This document shows, piece after piece, positions 1-8,674 of a stretch of DNA of 64,000 nt. The notes under the pieces were generated by a model, which was not told the DNA's origin, ran no database searches, and saw only the letters and a program-made list of their open reading frames with translations. The DNA is taken from the NCBI RefSeq assembly GCF_900109705.1, contig NZ_FOAI01000011.1, positions 62,001 through 126,000 on the forward strand, written 5' to 3'. Made by a program: the position numbers and the translations under genes. The DNA comes from Roseivivax marinus (lineage in GTDB: Bacteria > Pseudomonadota > Alphaproteobacteria > Rhodobacterales > Rhodobacteraceae). The stretch's first letter is position 1, and each line of letters opens with the position of its first letter.

Positions 1-245
1 GCGGTGAAGCCCAGCAGCACGAAGACCGTCGACAGGCCCAGCACGAAGAAAAGCGCCGCAACGCCGGCCTTGGCCCGCGCCGAGCCGCCGGCCTGCATCT
101 CGTTCACGGAAACGCCCGACATGAAGGCCAGATAGGGCGGGACGATCGGCAACACGCAGGGGCTGAGGAACGAGATCACCCCCGCGAACAGGGCGACGAA
201 CATTGCGGGCAGCAGTCCCGCGTCGAGGATCTCGATTCCGAACAT
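1..245 (-). CDS. ccdA: Cytochrome c biogenesis protein CcdA, N-terminal part
   Basis: The reading frame starts at the ATG at 245 and runs off the left edge, so only about 81 residues are visible. The protein opens with a hydrophobic segment containing FLSPCVLPIVPPYLAF. This is the first transmembrane helix with the conserved SPC-LP motif of the DsbD/CcdA family, and its Cys is one of the redox pair. A second hydrophobic segment (VAALFFVLGLSTVFVLLGF) lies at the edge. Family knowledge: CcdA passes electrons from cytoplasmic thioredoxin across the inner membrane to periplasmic apocytochrome c thiol proteins. It is transcribed away from the TusA-like gene at 339. Confidence 0.9.
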   Translation of the reverse strand, partial: MFGIEILDAGLLPAMFVALFAGVISFLSPCVLPIVPPYLAFMSGVSVNEMQAGGSARAKAGVAALFFVLGLSTVFVLLGFT

Positions 246-338
246 GCCTCTGCTGTAGGCGATCGCGCGCGCAAGGTCACGGCCCCCCGGGTCACGAGGG
301 CGTGGACACGCTGTCACATCGTGGCTAACTCCAGCGGT

Positions 339-566
339 ATGACCCAGACCCACGACCTCGACGCCACCGGCCTTCTCTGTCCCTTGCCCGTGCTGAAGGC
401 GCGCAAGCGGCTCTCGGCGCTTGCGTCGGGCGACGTGCTGCGTGTGGTGACCGACGACCCCGCCGCGGTTGTCGATGTCCCGCATTTCTGCACCGAGGCC
501 GGCCATGCCCTGGAAGACAGCGCCGAGGACGGACCGCGCATGATCTGGCACATCCGCAAGCGGTGA
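339..566 (+). CDS. TusA/SirA-family sulfur carrier protein
   Basis: The protein has 75 residues and a single TusA-fold domain. The conserved Cys lies in LLCPLPVLKARK near the N-terminus (the CPxP signature), followed by the usual DPAAVVDVPHFC segment. The family carries persulfide sulfur in the cytoplasm for tRNA thiolation or other sulfur transfer; which pathway applies here cannot be read from context. A GTG at 321 would add six residues, but neither start has a strong ribosome binding site. The ATG at 339 gives the usual family length and places the DATGLLCP motif at the usual distance from the N-terminus. Confidence 0.85.
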   Translation: MTQTHDLDATGLLCPLPVLKARKRLSALASGDVLRVVTDDPAAVVDVPHFCTEAGHALEDSAEDGPRMIWHIRKR

Positions 567-804
567 CACCGGGCCGCGCGTCACTCTGACGTGGGCCGGA
601 AGCCGCCGGGCGCGTATCGCGTGACAAGCCATCCCAAGAGCCGATGGCCTGCGGGTCTAGCCCGGGGCTAGCCACTCTCTTCCGCAACCCGACCACACGT
701 GCCGACCTTACCTCGGACCGTGCCGCTCGTGGAAGGTGATCCTCGACGCTCTTTGAACCGTCGGCGCCGTCGCCGTCTTTTCCCGGCAGGCAGACGCCAA
801 AGGA

Positions 805-835
805 AAACCGCCCGAAGCTCGGCTCCGGGCGGTTT
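805..835 (-). terminator. Rho-independent terminator of rne
   Basis: Ten-base arms AAACCGCCCG (805-814) and CGGGCGGTTT (826-835) form a perfect hairpin 30 bases past the rne stop. The arms carry A and T ends on both strands, so the structure could also stop transcripts arriving from the TusA-like gene. Confidence 0.75.
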
Positions 836-864
836 CTCGTGTCAGCCTTCGCGGGTGGCGCGGT

Positions 865-3681
865 TCAGAGACCCAGCGACCACCAGCCGCGCTTCTTCGG
901 CTTCGGCTTTTCGTCGCGCTCCGGCTCGGCGTCCGCCGTGGCGGGCTCGGGCTGGGCGTCGTGACCGTTGGAGGCGGCCTTTGGTGTCTCCTCGGTCTGC
1001 TCCGGGGCCGCGGCCTCGGGCGTCTCGACCTCGGACACGGGCTCCGCGTCGGGTTCGGCCGCCTTGGTTTCCGGTGCGGCCTCGACGGCCGTCTCCGGAG
1101 TCTCCGCTTCGCTCACAGGCTCGGCGGGAGCGTCTGCCGGCGCGCTCTCGGCCGTGTCGGCCTCGGGCGTGGCCGCGGCGGCGCTCACCGGTTCTGCCGC
1201 GCCCGGCTCGGCCGGCGTATCCTCGGCGGCAGGCGCAGGCGCCTCGGCTTCGGACGTGGCGGTCGTCTCCTCGGGCGCCGACTTCTTGCGGCTGCGGCTG
1301 CGCGAGCGGCTGCGCTTCTTCGGCTTGCCTTCGCCCGCGGCCTCTTCGCTCTCGGGAGATGCGCTTTCGGTCCCGGCCTCCGCGGCGTCGCCCTCGGCCT
1401 CGGTCTTTCCGGTATTGTCCGTCGCTGCGTCAGCGCCGTCCTTCTCACCGGCGTCAGCCGTCGCGCCATTGTCCGAGGACTGGCCTTCGGCGTTCTGGCC
1501 GTCACCGTTCGACTTGCCTTTGCCACGGCGGCGACGGCGGCGACGCTTCTTCGGCTTGCCTTCGCCGTCGTCGTCGGAAGACGCGGCAGCCTCGTCTTTC
1601 ACCTCATTCGGCGCCTCTGCGCCCGGAAGGTTGTCGGAAGCGTCGGCCGGGACCTCGTCGTCCTCGTCCTCGACATCCACGTCAGCGTCGATCTCGTCCA
1701 TCAGCGCGGCGTTGCCCGACACGACCGGGGCCGTGGCCTCGGGCACCGAGCGGGTCGCGGTCTTGAACTTCTCCATGTTGAAGTCCGGGCTGACCAGCGA
1801 CGGGTCGCCCTCGATCCGCACGGCCATGCCGTAGCGCAGCTCGATCGCCGCGATATGCTCGCGCTTCTGGTTGATGAGGAAGTTCGAGATACCCACGGGG
1901 CACTTCACCAGCACCTCGCGCGAGCGGTTGCGCACGCCCTCTTCCTCGATCTGGCGCAGGACCTGCAGTGCCATGTTGTCGTCCGAGCGGATCAGGCCTG
2001 TGCCATGGCAGGAGGGGCACGGCTGGGTCGTGGCCTCGATCATGCCGGGGCGCAGGCGCTGGCGGCTCATCTCCATCAGGCCGAAGCCGGAGATGCGGCC
2101 GACCTGGATGCGCGCGCGGTCGGTCTTGAGCTTTTCCTTGATCTTCTTCTCGACGGCGGCGTTGTTCTTGCGCTCGTCCATGTCGATGAAGTCGATGACG
2201 ATCAGGCCCGCAAGGTCGCGCAGGCGCAGCTGGCGCGCCACCTCCTCGGCAGCCTCGAGGTTGGTCTTGAGCGCGGTCTCCTCGATCGAGCCTTCCTTGG
2301 TGGCCCGGCCGGAGTTCACGTCGATCGCCACCAGCGCCTCGGTCACGCCGATCACGATGTAGCCGCCCGACTTGAGCTGCACCGTCGGGTTGAACATCGA
2401 CGACAGGTAGCTCTCGACCTGGTAGCGCGCGAAAAGCGGCATCGGGTCGGCGTAGTGCTTCACGTTCTTGGCGTGGGACGGCATGATCATCTTCATGAAG
2501 TCCTTGGCGATGCGGTAGCCGCGCTCGCCCTCCACGAAGACCTCGTCGATGTCACGATTGTAGAGGTCTCGGATCGACCGCTTGATGAGGTCGCCTTCCT
2601 CGTAGATCTTGGCCGGAGCGATCGACTTGAGCGTCAGCTCGCGGATCTGCTCCCACAGGCGCTGAAGATACTCGTAGTCGCGCTTGATCTCCGTCTTGGT
2701 GCGCTTGGCCCCGGCGGTGCGGATGATGAGGCCGGCACCCCGCGGCACGTCGATCTGCTGCGCGATCTCCTTGAGCTTGGAGCGGTCGGCCGCATTGGTG
2801 ATCTTGCGGCTGATCCCGCCACCACGCGCGGTGTTGGGCATCAGGACGCAGTAGCGGCCCGCGAGCGACAGGTAGGTGGTCAGCGCCGCGCCCTTGTTGC
2901 CGCGCTCTTCCTTGACGACCTGCACCAGCAGGATCTGGCGGACCTTGATGACTTCCTGGATCTTGTACTTCCGCGGCCGCGGTTTGCGCGGCGGGCGGAT
3001 GTCGTCGGCGGTGTCGTCATCGGCGACCGACTCGATGTTGTCGTCCTCGGGGGCGCGGGCCGCGCGGCGGACGCCGTCCTGGGCCTCGTCGTCGCTGGCC
3101 TCTTCGGCGTCGCCCTCGGAGCCGTCGGTCGACGGCTCCTCGACAGGTGTCTCGGCCACGGTCTCCATCGGGGAGAGGCCCTCGCCCGTGTCACCGGCGT
3201 CGTTCGACTGCGGATCGCCCTCGACCTCGTTCTCGCCGTCGAGGTCGATGGTCTCCATGCCCTTGATGGAATCCGGATCCTTTTGTGCGACCGCATCATC
3301 GGAGTTCGACGACTCGGCGCGCGAGGAAGACCGGCGACGCCCACCGCGCGAGCGGGAGGACTTGGGCTTCTCGTCCTCGTCCTCGGCGCGGGCCTGCCGT
3401 TCCTCTTCCTCCATCAGCGCCTGCCGGTCGGCAACGGGGATCTGGTAGTAATCGGGGTGGATTTCCGAGAAGGCGAGGAAGCCGTGCCGGTTCCCGCCGT
3501 AATCGACGAACGCCGCCTGGAGCGACGGTTCGACCCGCGTCACCTTGGCGAGGTAGATGTTCCCCGCGAGCTGCCGCTTGTTCTCGGATTCGAAGTCGAA
3601 TTCCTCGACCTTGTTGCCGTCCACCACCACGACGCGGGTCTCTTCCGCGTGGGTGGCGTCGATGAGCATCTTCTTAGCCAT
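865..3681 (-). CDS. rne: Ribonuclease E (RNase E/G family)
   Basis: The protein has 938 residues. Order of parts: an N-terminal S1 domain (about residues 36-82), interrupted by a roughly 150-residue insertion (85-238) of acidic, Ser- and Arg-rich low-complexity sequence, resuming at KYKIQEVIKVRQ; then the RNase H-like and DNase I-like catalytic core with the two expected metal-binding Asp residues in AIDVNSGR (Asp454) and VIDFIDMD (Asp497); a Zn-link CPSC at 555-558 that pairs subunits; and a long disordered tail with basic patches (KKRRRRRRRGK, RSRSRSRKK) ending in KKRGWWSLGL. Family knowledge: it cuts single-stranded RNA in mRNA decay and rRNA/tRNA processing, and the basic tail binds RNA and degradosome partners. 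An upstream in-frame ATG at 3696 exists, but MAKKMLIDATH is the family start. Confidence 0.95.
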   Translation of the reverse strand: MAKKMLIDATHAEETRVVVVDGNKVEEFDFESENKRQLAGNIYLAKVTRVEPSLQAAFVDYGGNRHGFLAFSEIHPDYYQIPVADRQALMEEEERQARAEDEDEKPKSSRSRGGRRRSSSRAESSNSDDAVAQKDPDSIKGMETIDLDGENEVEGDPQSNDAGDTGEGLSPMETVAETPVEEPSTDGSEGDAEEASDDEAQDGVRRAARAPEDDNIESVADDDTADDIRPPRKPRPRKYKIQEVIKVRQILLVQVVKEERGNKGAALTTYLSLAGRYCVLMPNTARGGGISRKITNAADRSKLKEIAQQIDVPRGAGLIIRTAGAKRTKTEIKRDYEYLQRLWEQIRELTLKSIAPAKIYEEGDLIKRSIRDLYNRDIDEVFVEGERGYRIAKDFMKMIMPSHAKNVKHYADPMPLFARYQVESYLSSMFNPTVQLKSGGYIVIGVTEALVAIDVNSGRATKEGSIEETALKTNLEAAEEVARQLRLRDLAGLIVIDFIDMDERKNNAAVEKKIKEKLKTDRARIQVGRISGFGLMEMSRQRLRPGMIEATTQPCPSCHGTGLIRSDDNMALQVLRQIEEEGVRNRSREVLVKCPVGISNFLINQKREHIAAIELRYGMAVRIEGDPSLVSPDFNMEKFKTATRSVPEATAPVVSGNAALMDEIDADVDVEDEDDEVPADASDNLPGAEAPNEVKDEAAASSDDDGEGKPKKRRRRRRRGKGKSNGDGQNAEGQSSDNGATADAGEKDGADAATDNTGKTEAEGDAAEAGTESASPESEEAAGEGKPKKRSRSRSRSRKKSAPEETTATSEAEAPAPAAEDTPAEPGAAEPVSAAAATPEADTAESAPADAPAEPVSEAETPETAVEAAPETKAAEPDAEPVSEVETPEAAAPEQTEETPKAASNGHDAQPEPATADAEPERDEKPKPKKRGWWSLGL

Positions 3682-4196
3682 ATTGTCCGTTTGCACACGA
3701 CGGCGCCGCCCTGCCCAGGCGGACGGGAGACGCGGTCGGAATGTCTTGTCAGGGCGATGCGCGGCGACGCGGCGGGTTGCGGAGCCGTGTCCGCCTTCCT
3801 CTGCCTGTCTGTCGTCGCGCGCGTCATCGCGGTTCTTCTCCGACGCCGAGGGTCTGTCCGTTTATGCGAACGACGCCCCTGCGCCCGTTTGATACCCGCC
3901 GCGTTGAGCGCGGTCCGGGCGGTTTCCCTGACCCCGTAGGGCCGGATCGGTCTGTCCAATGAGGCGGTTCGGTCGAAGCCGCGCCCCAGCGTACAGCGAA
4001 ACTGGTGAGCAAATCGTCGCCATTCCCGGGGGATGGCGGAGCCTGACAGGTATTCTAATTCGGTCCGTGCGCCAAAGACAATGCAAAATCGTTCGCGCAC
4101 GAGTTGTATCGTGCGACTGCGCGCATCCGGAGAAGATCTTTCGACGCAATGGCTTGCGCCGCGGCCTTGACACGCCGCCGCAGCGCGGGACCGGCC
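3682..4196. promoter_or_regulatory. Long intergenic region upstream of rne
   Basis: No frame here looks coding; open frames on both strands are Arg-rich shadows. The 515 bases separate the rne start from the end of the dehydrogenase gene, which is co-directional and upstream. Long structured leaders that mediate autoregulation are known for rne in enterobacteria. Whether this region works that way is inference. Confidence 0.35.
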
Positions 4197-5069
4197 TCAG
4201 CCGGCGTTGCGCAGGCGCTTGAACAGCGACGAGGTGTCCCAACGGCCCCCGCCCATCTTCTGCACGTCCTTGTAGAACTGGTCCACGAGCGCCGTCACGG
4301 GAAGCGACGCCCCCACCCGGTCGGCCGCCGACAGGCAGATCCCGAGGTCCTTGCGCATCCAGTCGACGGCGAAGCCGTGGTCCCAGTGATCGTCGAGCAT
4401 GGTCTCGTAGCGGTTCTGCATCTGCCACGAGCCCGCCGCGCCCTGGCTGATGACCTCGACCACCGCACGGCCGTCCAGGCCGGACTTCTCGGCCATGTGC
4501 AGCGCCTCGGACAGGCCCTGCACCAGTCCAGCGATGGCGATCTGGTTGCACATCTTGGTGGTCTGCCCCGCGCCGCTTTCACCGATGCGGCGGCAGAGCT
4601 TGGCGTAGACGGTCATCACCGGCTCGGCGGCGTCGTAATGCGCCATGTCACCGCCGCACATGATCGACAGCTGGCCGTTCTCGGCGCCGGCCTGCCCGCC
4701 CGAGATCGGCGCGTCCACGAAGCCCGCCCCCTTTTCTGCAAAGGCCGCGTGCAGCTCCTGCGTGACCTCGGCGGACACGGTGGTGTGATCCACGAAGATC
4801 GCGCCGCTCTCCATCCCGGCAAGCGCGCCGTCCTCGCCGAGGCAGACGCTCCGCAGGTCGTCGTCGTTGCCGACGCAGGCCATCACGAAGTCCTGACCCT
4901 GCGCCGCCTCGCGCGGCGTCGCGGCGTGCGCGCCCCCGTATTCCTTGGCCCAAGCCTCGGCCTTCGCGGGGGTCCGGTTGTAGACCGTCACCTCGTGGCC
5001 CGCCTTCGCAAGGTGGCCCGCCATCGGGTAGCCCATGACCCCCAGTCCCAGAAACGCTACCTTCGCCAT
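4197..5069 (-). CDS. NAD(P)-dependent beta-hydroxyacid dehydrogenase (3-hydroxyisobutyrate dehydrogenase family)
   Basis: The protein has 290 residues. The N-terminal Rossmann fold carries GLGVMGYPMAGHLAKAGH (residues 8-25), then YNRTPAKA, where an Arg after the second strand usually favours NADP. DAPISGGQAGAENGQLS is the substrate-binding loop and GAGQTTKMCNQ contains the catalytic Lys. The helical C-terminal domain is complete. The family oxidises 3-hydroxyisobutyrate, tartronate semialdehyde, glyoxylate or related substrates; the precise one is not clear. The ATG at 5069 is preferred over that at 5078 because AAAGG lies 9 bases upstream of the former but abuts the latter. Confidence 0.88.
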   Translation of the reverse strand: MAKVAFLGLGVMGYPMAGHLAKAGHEVTVYNRTPAKAEAWAKEYGGAHAATPREAAQGQDFVMACVGNDDDLRSVCLGEDGALAGMESGAIFVDHTTVSAEVTQELHAAFAEKGAGFVDAPISGGQAGAENGQLSIMCGGDMAHYDAAEPVMTVYAKLCRRIGESGAGQTTKMCNQIAIAGLVQGLSEALHMAEKSGLDGRAVVEVISQGAAGSWQMQNRYETMLDDHWDHGFAVDWMRKDLGICLSAADRVGASLPVTALVDQFYKDVQKMGGGRWDTSSLFKRLRNAG

Positions 5070-5201
5070 CGTCGCCATCCTTTGCCAATCCGGTTCGCCC
5101 ACGTTGTGACAAGCGGGCGGCGGACTTGGCAAGGGCGGGCATCCGCGGTAGTCCCGGATCACCCGCGCGCGGCGGCGCGGACGACCTGAAGGATCCCCCG
5201 G

Positions 5202-7667
5202 ATGCGCTTTCTCTTTCGCTGGCTCCTGCGGCTTGCCTCCCTCGCCATCGTGTTGGCCGTGGTGGCGGTGGCGCTGGTCTACTACCTCGCCTCGCGCTCC
5301 CTGCCCGACTACTCGAAGGAGCTGTCGGTCGCCGGCCTGACCGCCGACGTCGAGATCGTGCGGGACAATTCCAACGTGCCGCACATCTTCGCCCGTTCGG
5401 ACCGAGACGCCTATTTCGGGCTGGGTTACGCCCACGCGCAGGACCGGCTGTGGCAGATGATGCTGCTGCGCCGCACCGCGCAGGGCCGTCTGTCCGAGCT
5501 TTTCGGCCGCCGCACGCTCGAAACCGACAGCCTGATCCGCCGCCTCGACCTTTACAACCTCGCCCGCAGCTCGGTCGAGGCGCAGACGCCAGAGACGCTG
5601 GACGCGCTCGAGGCCTACGCCGCCGGGGTCAACGCGCGTATCGAAGAGATCAACAACAGCTCTCTCGGCCGTGGCGCGCCCGAGTTCTTCCTGTTCGACG
5701 CACGGATGCCGCCGTGGCAGCCGGCGGACTCCATCGCCGTCATCAAGGTCATGGCGCTGCAGCTCTCGGGCCACCTGTCCGAGGAGGTCCTGCGCGCCCG
5801 GACGTCTCTTGCGCTCGACGACGCCGACCGCCTGGCGGACGTCCTGCCCGACATTCCCGGCGACGGGGTCGCGGCCCTGCCCGAATATGCCGAACTGGCA
5901 CCGGGCGCGCGGCGTCATGCGGCGCTGGCGCCCGCCTCCGGCGAAGATTTCCTGATGCCCCTGCCCGAGCGCGGGCTGGCTGGCGCCTCGAACGCGTGGG
6001 CCGCGGCCCCCGACCGCTCGGCCTCGGGCGGCACGCTGCTGGCGGGCGATCCGCACCTCGGGCTGACGGCCCCCTCGATCTGGTATCTCGCGCGGCTTCA
6101 GCTGTCCTCGGGCGGCGTCATCGGCGGCACGATCCCCGGCATTCCCGCCGTCATGGTCGGCCGCTCGCAACAGCTCGGATGGGCGATCACGTCGAGCTAT
6201 CTCGATGATCAGGACCTCCACCTCGAGGAGCTGAACCCCGACAACAATAACGAGTACCGCACCCCGGACGGTTGGGCCGAGTTCCGCACCCGCCGCTCGA
6301 TCATCGAGATCAAGGACGCGGCGCCGCTCACCATCACCCAGCGCTGGACCGAAAACGGTCCCGTCCTGCCCGGCTCGGTCTACGATCTCGGAAGCATCAC
6401 GCCGCAGGGCCACGTCATGTCGCTGTCGTGGACCGCGCTGTCGGGCTCGGACACCTCGATGAGCGCCGCGGTGGGCCTGATGAAGGCCGGCGACGTGCGC
6501 GAGGCCATCGACGTCTCGGAGCTCTACGTCGCGCCGTCGCAGAACCTGACCCTGATCGACGACGAGACCGTGGCGATGAAGACCATCGGCACCTTCCCGC
6601 GACGCGCCGCCAACCACCAGAGCCGCGGGCGGCTCCCGAGCCCCGGCTGGATCAACACCAACCGGTGGCAGGGCCGCCTGCCCTACGACCAGAACCCCGA
6701 ATTCGTGGCACCCGAGGGAGGCATCGTCGGCAACACCAACAACAAGATCATCGACCGCGACTTCCCCCGTCACATGAGCTTCGAATGGGGCGACAGCCAA
6801 CGGGTGATGCGCTGGCGCGCGATGATGCAGGGCCGCGAGGTCCATACCCGCGACAGCTTCATCGAGGCACAGCTCGACACCGTATCGCCGGCGGCCCGGA
6901 CGCTCCTGCCGCTGATCGGCAGCGACCTGTGGTATACCGGGGAAGCCGCGCCCGAGGGCACGCCCGAACGCCGCCGACGCCAGGCGCTCGACCTTCTGGC
7001 CGAGTGGAACGGGGAGATGAACGAGCATCTACCCGAACCGCTGATCTATGCCGCGTGGCTGCGCGCCTTGCAGGAGCGGCTGATCCGCGACGACCTCGGG
7101 CCCGTGGCCGACGCCTACGACCACGTGGAGCCGCTCTTCATCGAGCGGGTCTTCCGCGACATCGACGGCGCGGCCGCGTGGTGCGACGTGGTCCGGTCCG
7201 CCGCGGAGGAGACCTGCACGGACATCGCGCGCCTCGCGCTCGACGACGCACTCGTCTGGATCGACGAGACCTACGGCACGGCGCTGGAGTCGCTGCGCTG
7301 GGGCGACGCCCACGAGGCGGTGCACGAACACCAGGTCCTTGGCGAGGTGCCGATCCTCAAGACATTCGTGAACATCCGGCAGTCGACGTCGGGGGGCGAC
7401 TTCACCCTCCAGCGCGGGCGCACCTCGGGCGCACCCGAACACCCGTTCCGCAACGTCCACGCGGCGGGCTATCGTGGCGTCTACGATTTCGCGGACCCGG
7501 ATTCGTCGGTCTTCATCATCGCGACGGGCCAGTCCGGGCACCTTCTGTCCCGACACTATGACGACCTGGGACAGCTGTGGCGGCGGGGCGAATACATCCC
7601 GATGTCGCTCGACCCCGAACTGGCCCGCGCCGCGGCCGTGGGCGTCACCCGCCTGCGCGCCGAGTGA
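5202..7667 (+). CDS. Penicillin acylase (penicillin amidase) family N-terminal nucleophile hydrolase
   Basis: The protein has 821 residues. Residues 6-30 form a hydrophobic anchor or signal segment, so the enzyme is exported or membrane-tethered. The alpha part carries NVPHIFARSDRDAYFGLGYAHAQDRLWQM, typical of the family. GLAGASNAW (around residue 263) holds the expected autocatalytic cleavage site, with Ser263 becoming the N-terminal nucleophile of the beta subunit. GNTNNKI and the C-terminal GQSGH...DLGQLWRRG motif are also family marks. Members cleave amide bonds of beta-lactam side chains, N-acyl-homoserine lactones or N-acyl amino acids; acylase activity on a natural amide is likely, but the substrate is unknown. 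Confidence 0.9.
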   Translation: MRFLFRWLLRLASLAIVLAVVAVALVYYLASRSLPDYSKELSVAGLTADVEIVRDNSNVPHIFARSDRDAYFGLGYAHAQDRLWQMMLLRRTAQGRLSELFGRRTLETDSLIRRLDLYNLARSSVEAQTPETLDALEAYAAGVNARIEEINNSSLGRGAPEFFLFDARMPPWQPADSIAVIKVMALQLSGHLSEEVLRARTSLALDDADRLADVLPDIPGDGVAALPEYAELAPGARRHAALAPASGEDFLMPLPERGLAGASNAWAAAPDRSASGGTLLAGDPHLGLTAPSIWYLARLQLSSGGVIGGTIPGIPAVMVGRSQQLGWAITSSYLDDQDLHLEELNPDNNNEYRTPDGWAEFRTRRSIIEIKDAAPLTITQRWTENGPVLPGSVYDLGSITPQGHVMSLSWTALSGSDTSMSAAVGLMKAGDVREAIDVSELYVAPSQNLTLIDDETVAMKTIGTFPRRAANHQSRGRLPSPGWINTNRWQGRLPYDQNPEFVAPEGGIVGNTNNKIIDRDFPRHMSFEWGDSQRVMRWRAMMQGREVHTRDSFIEAQLDTVSPAARTLLPLIGSDLWYTGEAAPEGTPERRRRQALDLLAEWNGEMNEHLPEPLIYAAWLRALQERLIRDDLGPVADAYDHVEPLFIERVFRDIDGAAAWCDVVRSAAEETCTDIARLALDDALVWIDETYGTALESLRWGDAHEAVHEHQVLGEVPILKTFVNIRQSTSGGDFTLQRGRTSGAPEHPFRNVHAAGYRGVYDFADPDSSVFIIATGQSGHLLSRHYDDLGQLWRRGEYIPMSLDPELARAAAVGVTRLRAE

Positions 7668-8301
7668 CCTGCGGCGGGCGCTCGCCTGCCGCCTCGTCCA
7701 GCACGGCCCAGTCCGCGCCCCTGCGGTCGTGCGCGTTCCCCTTCCAGCCGGCTCGCAGCACGCGATGGTCTCTGCCGTGGTGTGAAGTGGACCTAGGGCG
7801 CGCTTCTCCGCCGCTCGACGCCGCGCCTCTCTTTCCGGCGCGACGGGAACGTGCCGGCGCCGTCTCGTGCACCGCAGGCGCCCGCTTGGGAGGTGAGCAG
7901 CGGCGCCCTCCCCCTTTGTGACGTCGCAATTCCCGGCCCCTAACCCTTCAGCGGCGTGATTGCGGCGAATTCGGGGGTGGCGCCAGGACAATTACGCCCA
8001 CCCCCTTCCGGTAAACTTGAGGGCGAACTTCGGCGCGCCAGTTTCGTTATTAAATCGTTATTTCAGAATCGCATTTCGTTATTCCTTCGTGAATTACCAG
8101 GTCAACGGATTCACAAACAAGTATGACGCCTCGGGCAATACGAACCGATTCTTCCATCAATTATCGCCCAATATATCATATTCAAAATAAAATATTTCAA
8201 ATCGCATTTGTTCACATTTCCTTATAAGCATTTGTTAATGTTGACTTTTAAGAAAGGCATTCGAACCATTTCCTCACGCAACCCTATTGAGGAAAATCGT
8301 G
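7668..8301. other. Intergenic region with an AT-rich block upstream of the repeat-protein gene
   Basis: The first about 370 bases are GC-rich without a convincing coding frame; an imperfect 10-bp hairpin follows the acylase stop near 7671-7692. From about 8035 to 8301 the sequence becomes strongly AT-rich, with runs such as AATATATCATATTCAAAATAA, in sharp contrast to the rest of the window. A TTGACT (8240-8245) could act as a -35 element. The block probably serves as promoter and leader for the gene starting at 8302 and may mark foreign DNA. Confidence 0.5.
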
Positions 8302-8674
8302 ATGACCATTCAATTCCAAAACCTGCCTTCCGTGAATCAATTCACTCCGACCCTCCGCACTTCGGAGGGCTCCACCACCCAGACCGGTGGGGGGGCAGAT
8401 CGCGCCCAAGCTCCACGCACGTTCCAGCACCCAAACCGGCGGCGGGCAGAACGCGCCCAAGCTTCAGTCCCGCTCCGCCACCCAGACCGGCGGCGGTCAG
8501 CTCTCGCCGAAGCTCCAATCCCGCTCCACGACCCAGACCGGAGGCGGCCAGATCGCGCCAAAGCTCCAGTCCCGCTCCACCACCCAGACCGGTTGGGGGC
8601 AGATCGCCCCGAAGCTCCAGTCCCGATCGACCACCGATATAGGCGGCGGGCAGATCGCGCCCAAGCTGCGCTGA
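8302..8674 (+). CDS. Six-repeat small protein, reading frame broken at a run of seven G
   Basis: The ATG at 8302 has GAGG nine bases upstream. The first 23 residues (MTIQFQNLPSVNQFTPTLRT, then SEG) are followed by tandem 17-residue units, consensus STTQTGGGQIAPKLQSR. At 8389-8395 there are seven G. As written, the frame shifts there into a different frame, while all later repeats lie in the frame opened by a GTG at 8387. Removing one G joins everything into a 123-residue protein of six clean units. So this is a phase-variable or programmed-slippage gene, a recent frameshift, or a sequencing error. No signal peptide and no Cys are visible. QTGGGQIAPKLQ recalls the QxGxxNxAxxxQ pattern of curlin repeats, but the Pro and the shorter unit argue against a simple curlin. 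Function unknown. Confidence 0.7.
8371..8671 (+). repeat. Tandem array of six 51-base coding repeats
   Basis: Each unit encodes 17 residues with the invariant core G-x-G-Q-x-[AS]-P-K-L. Units begin near 8371, 8423, 8474, 8525, 8576 and 8627; the first is 52 bases because of the extra G and the last ends early at KLR. Third codon positions vary between units (for example cag/caa and ccg/cca/ccc), which suggests selection on the peptide rather than very recent duplication. Confidence 0.85.

Noticed and set aside
961-3939. Plus-strand frame of 992 codons opposite rne
   Set aside because: It is the antisense shadow of rne, with Leu/Gly/Arg-biased composition and no domain; rne is unmistakable on the minus strand.
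5070-7028. Minus-strand continuation of the dehydrogenase frame over the acylase gene
   Set aside because: Homology to the dehydrogenase begins only at 5069; the rest mirrors the acylase gene and is His/Arg-rich.
8371-8671. The 51-base repeats as a CRISPR array
   Set aside because: Units are contiguous without spacers, keep a reading frame and vary at third codon positions; no cas genes are present.
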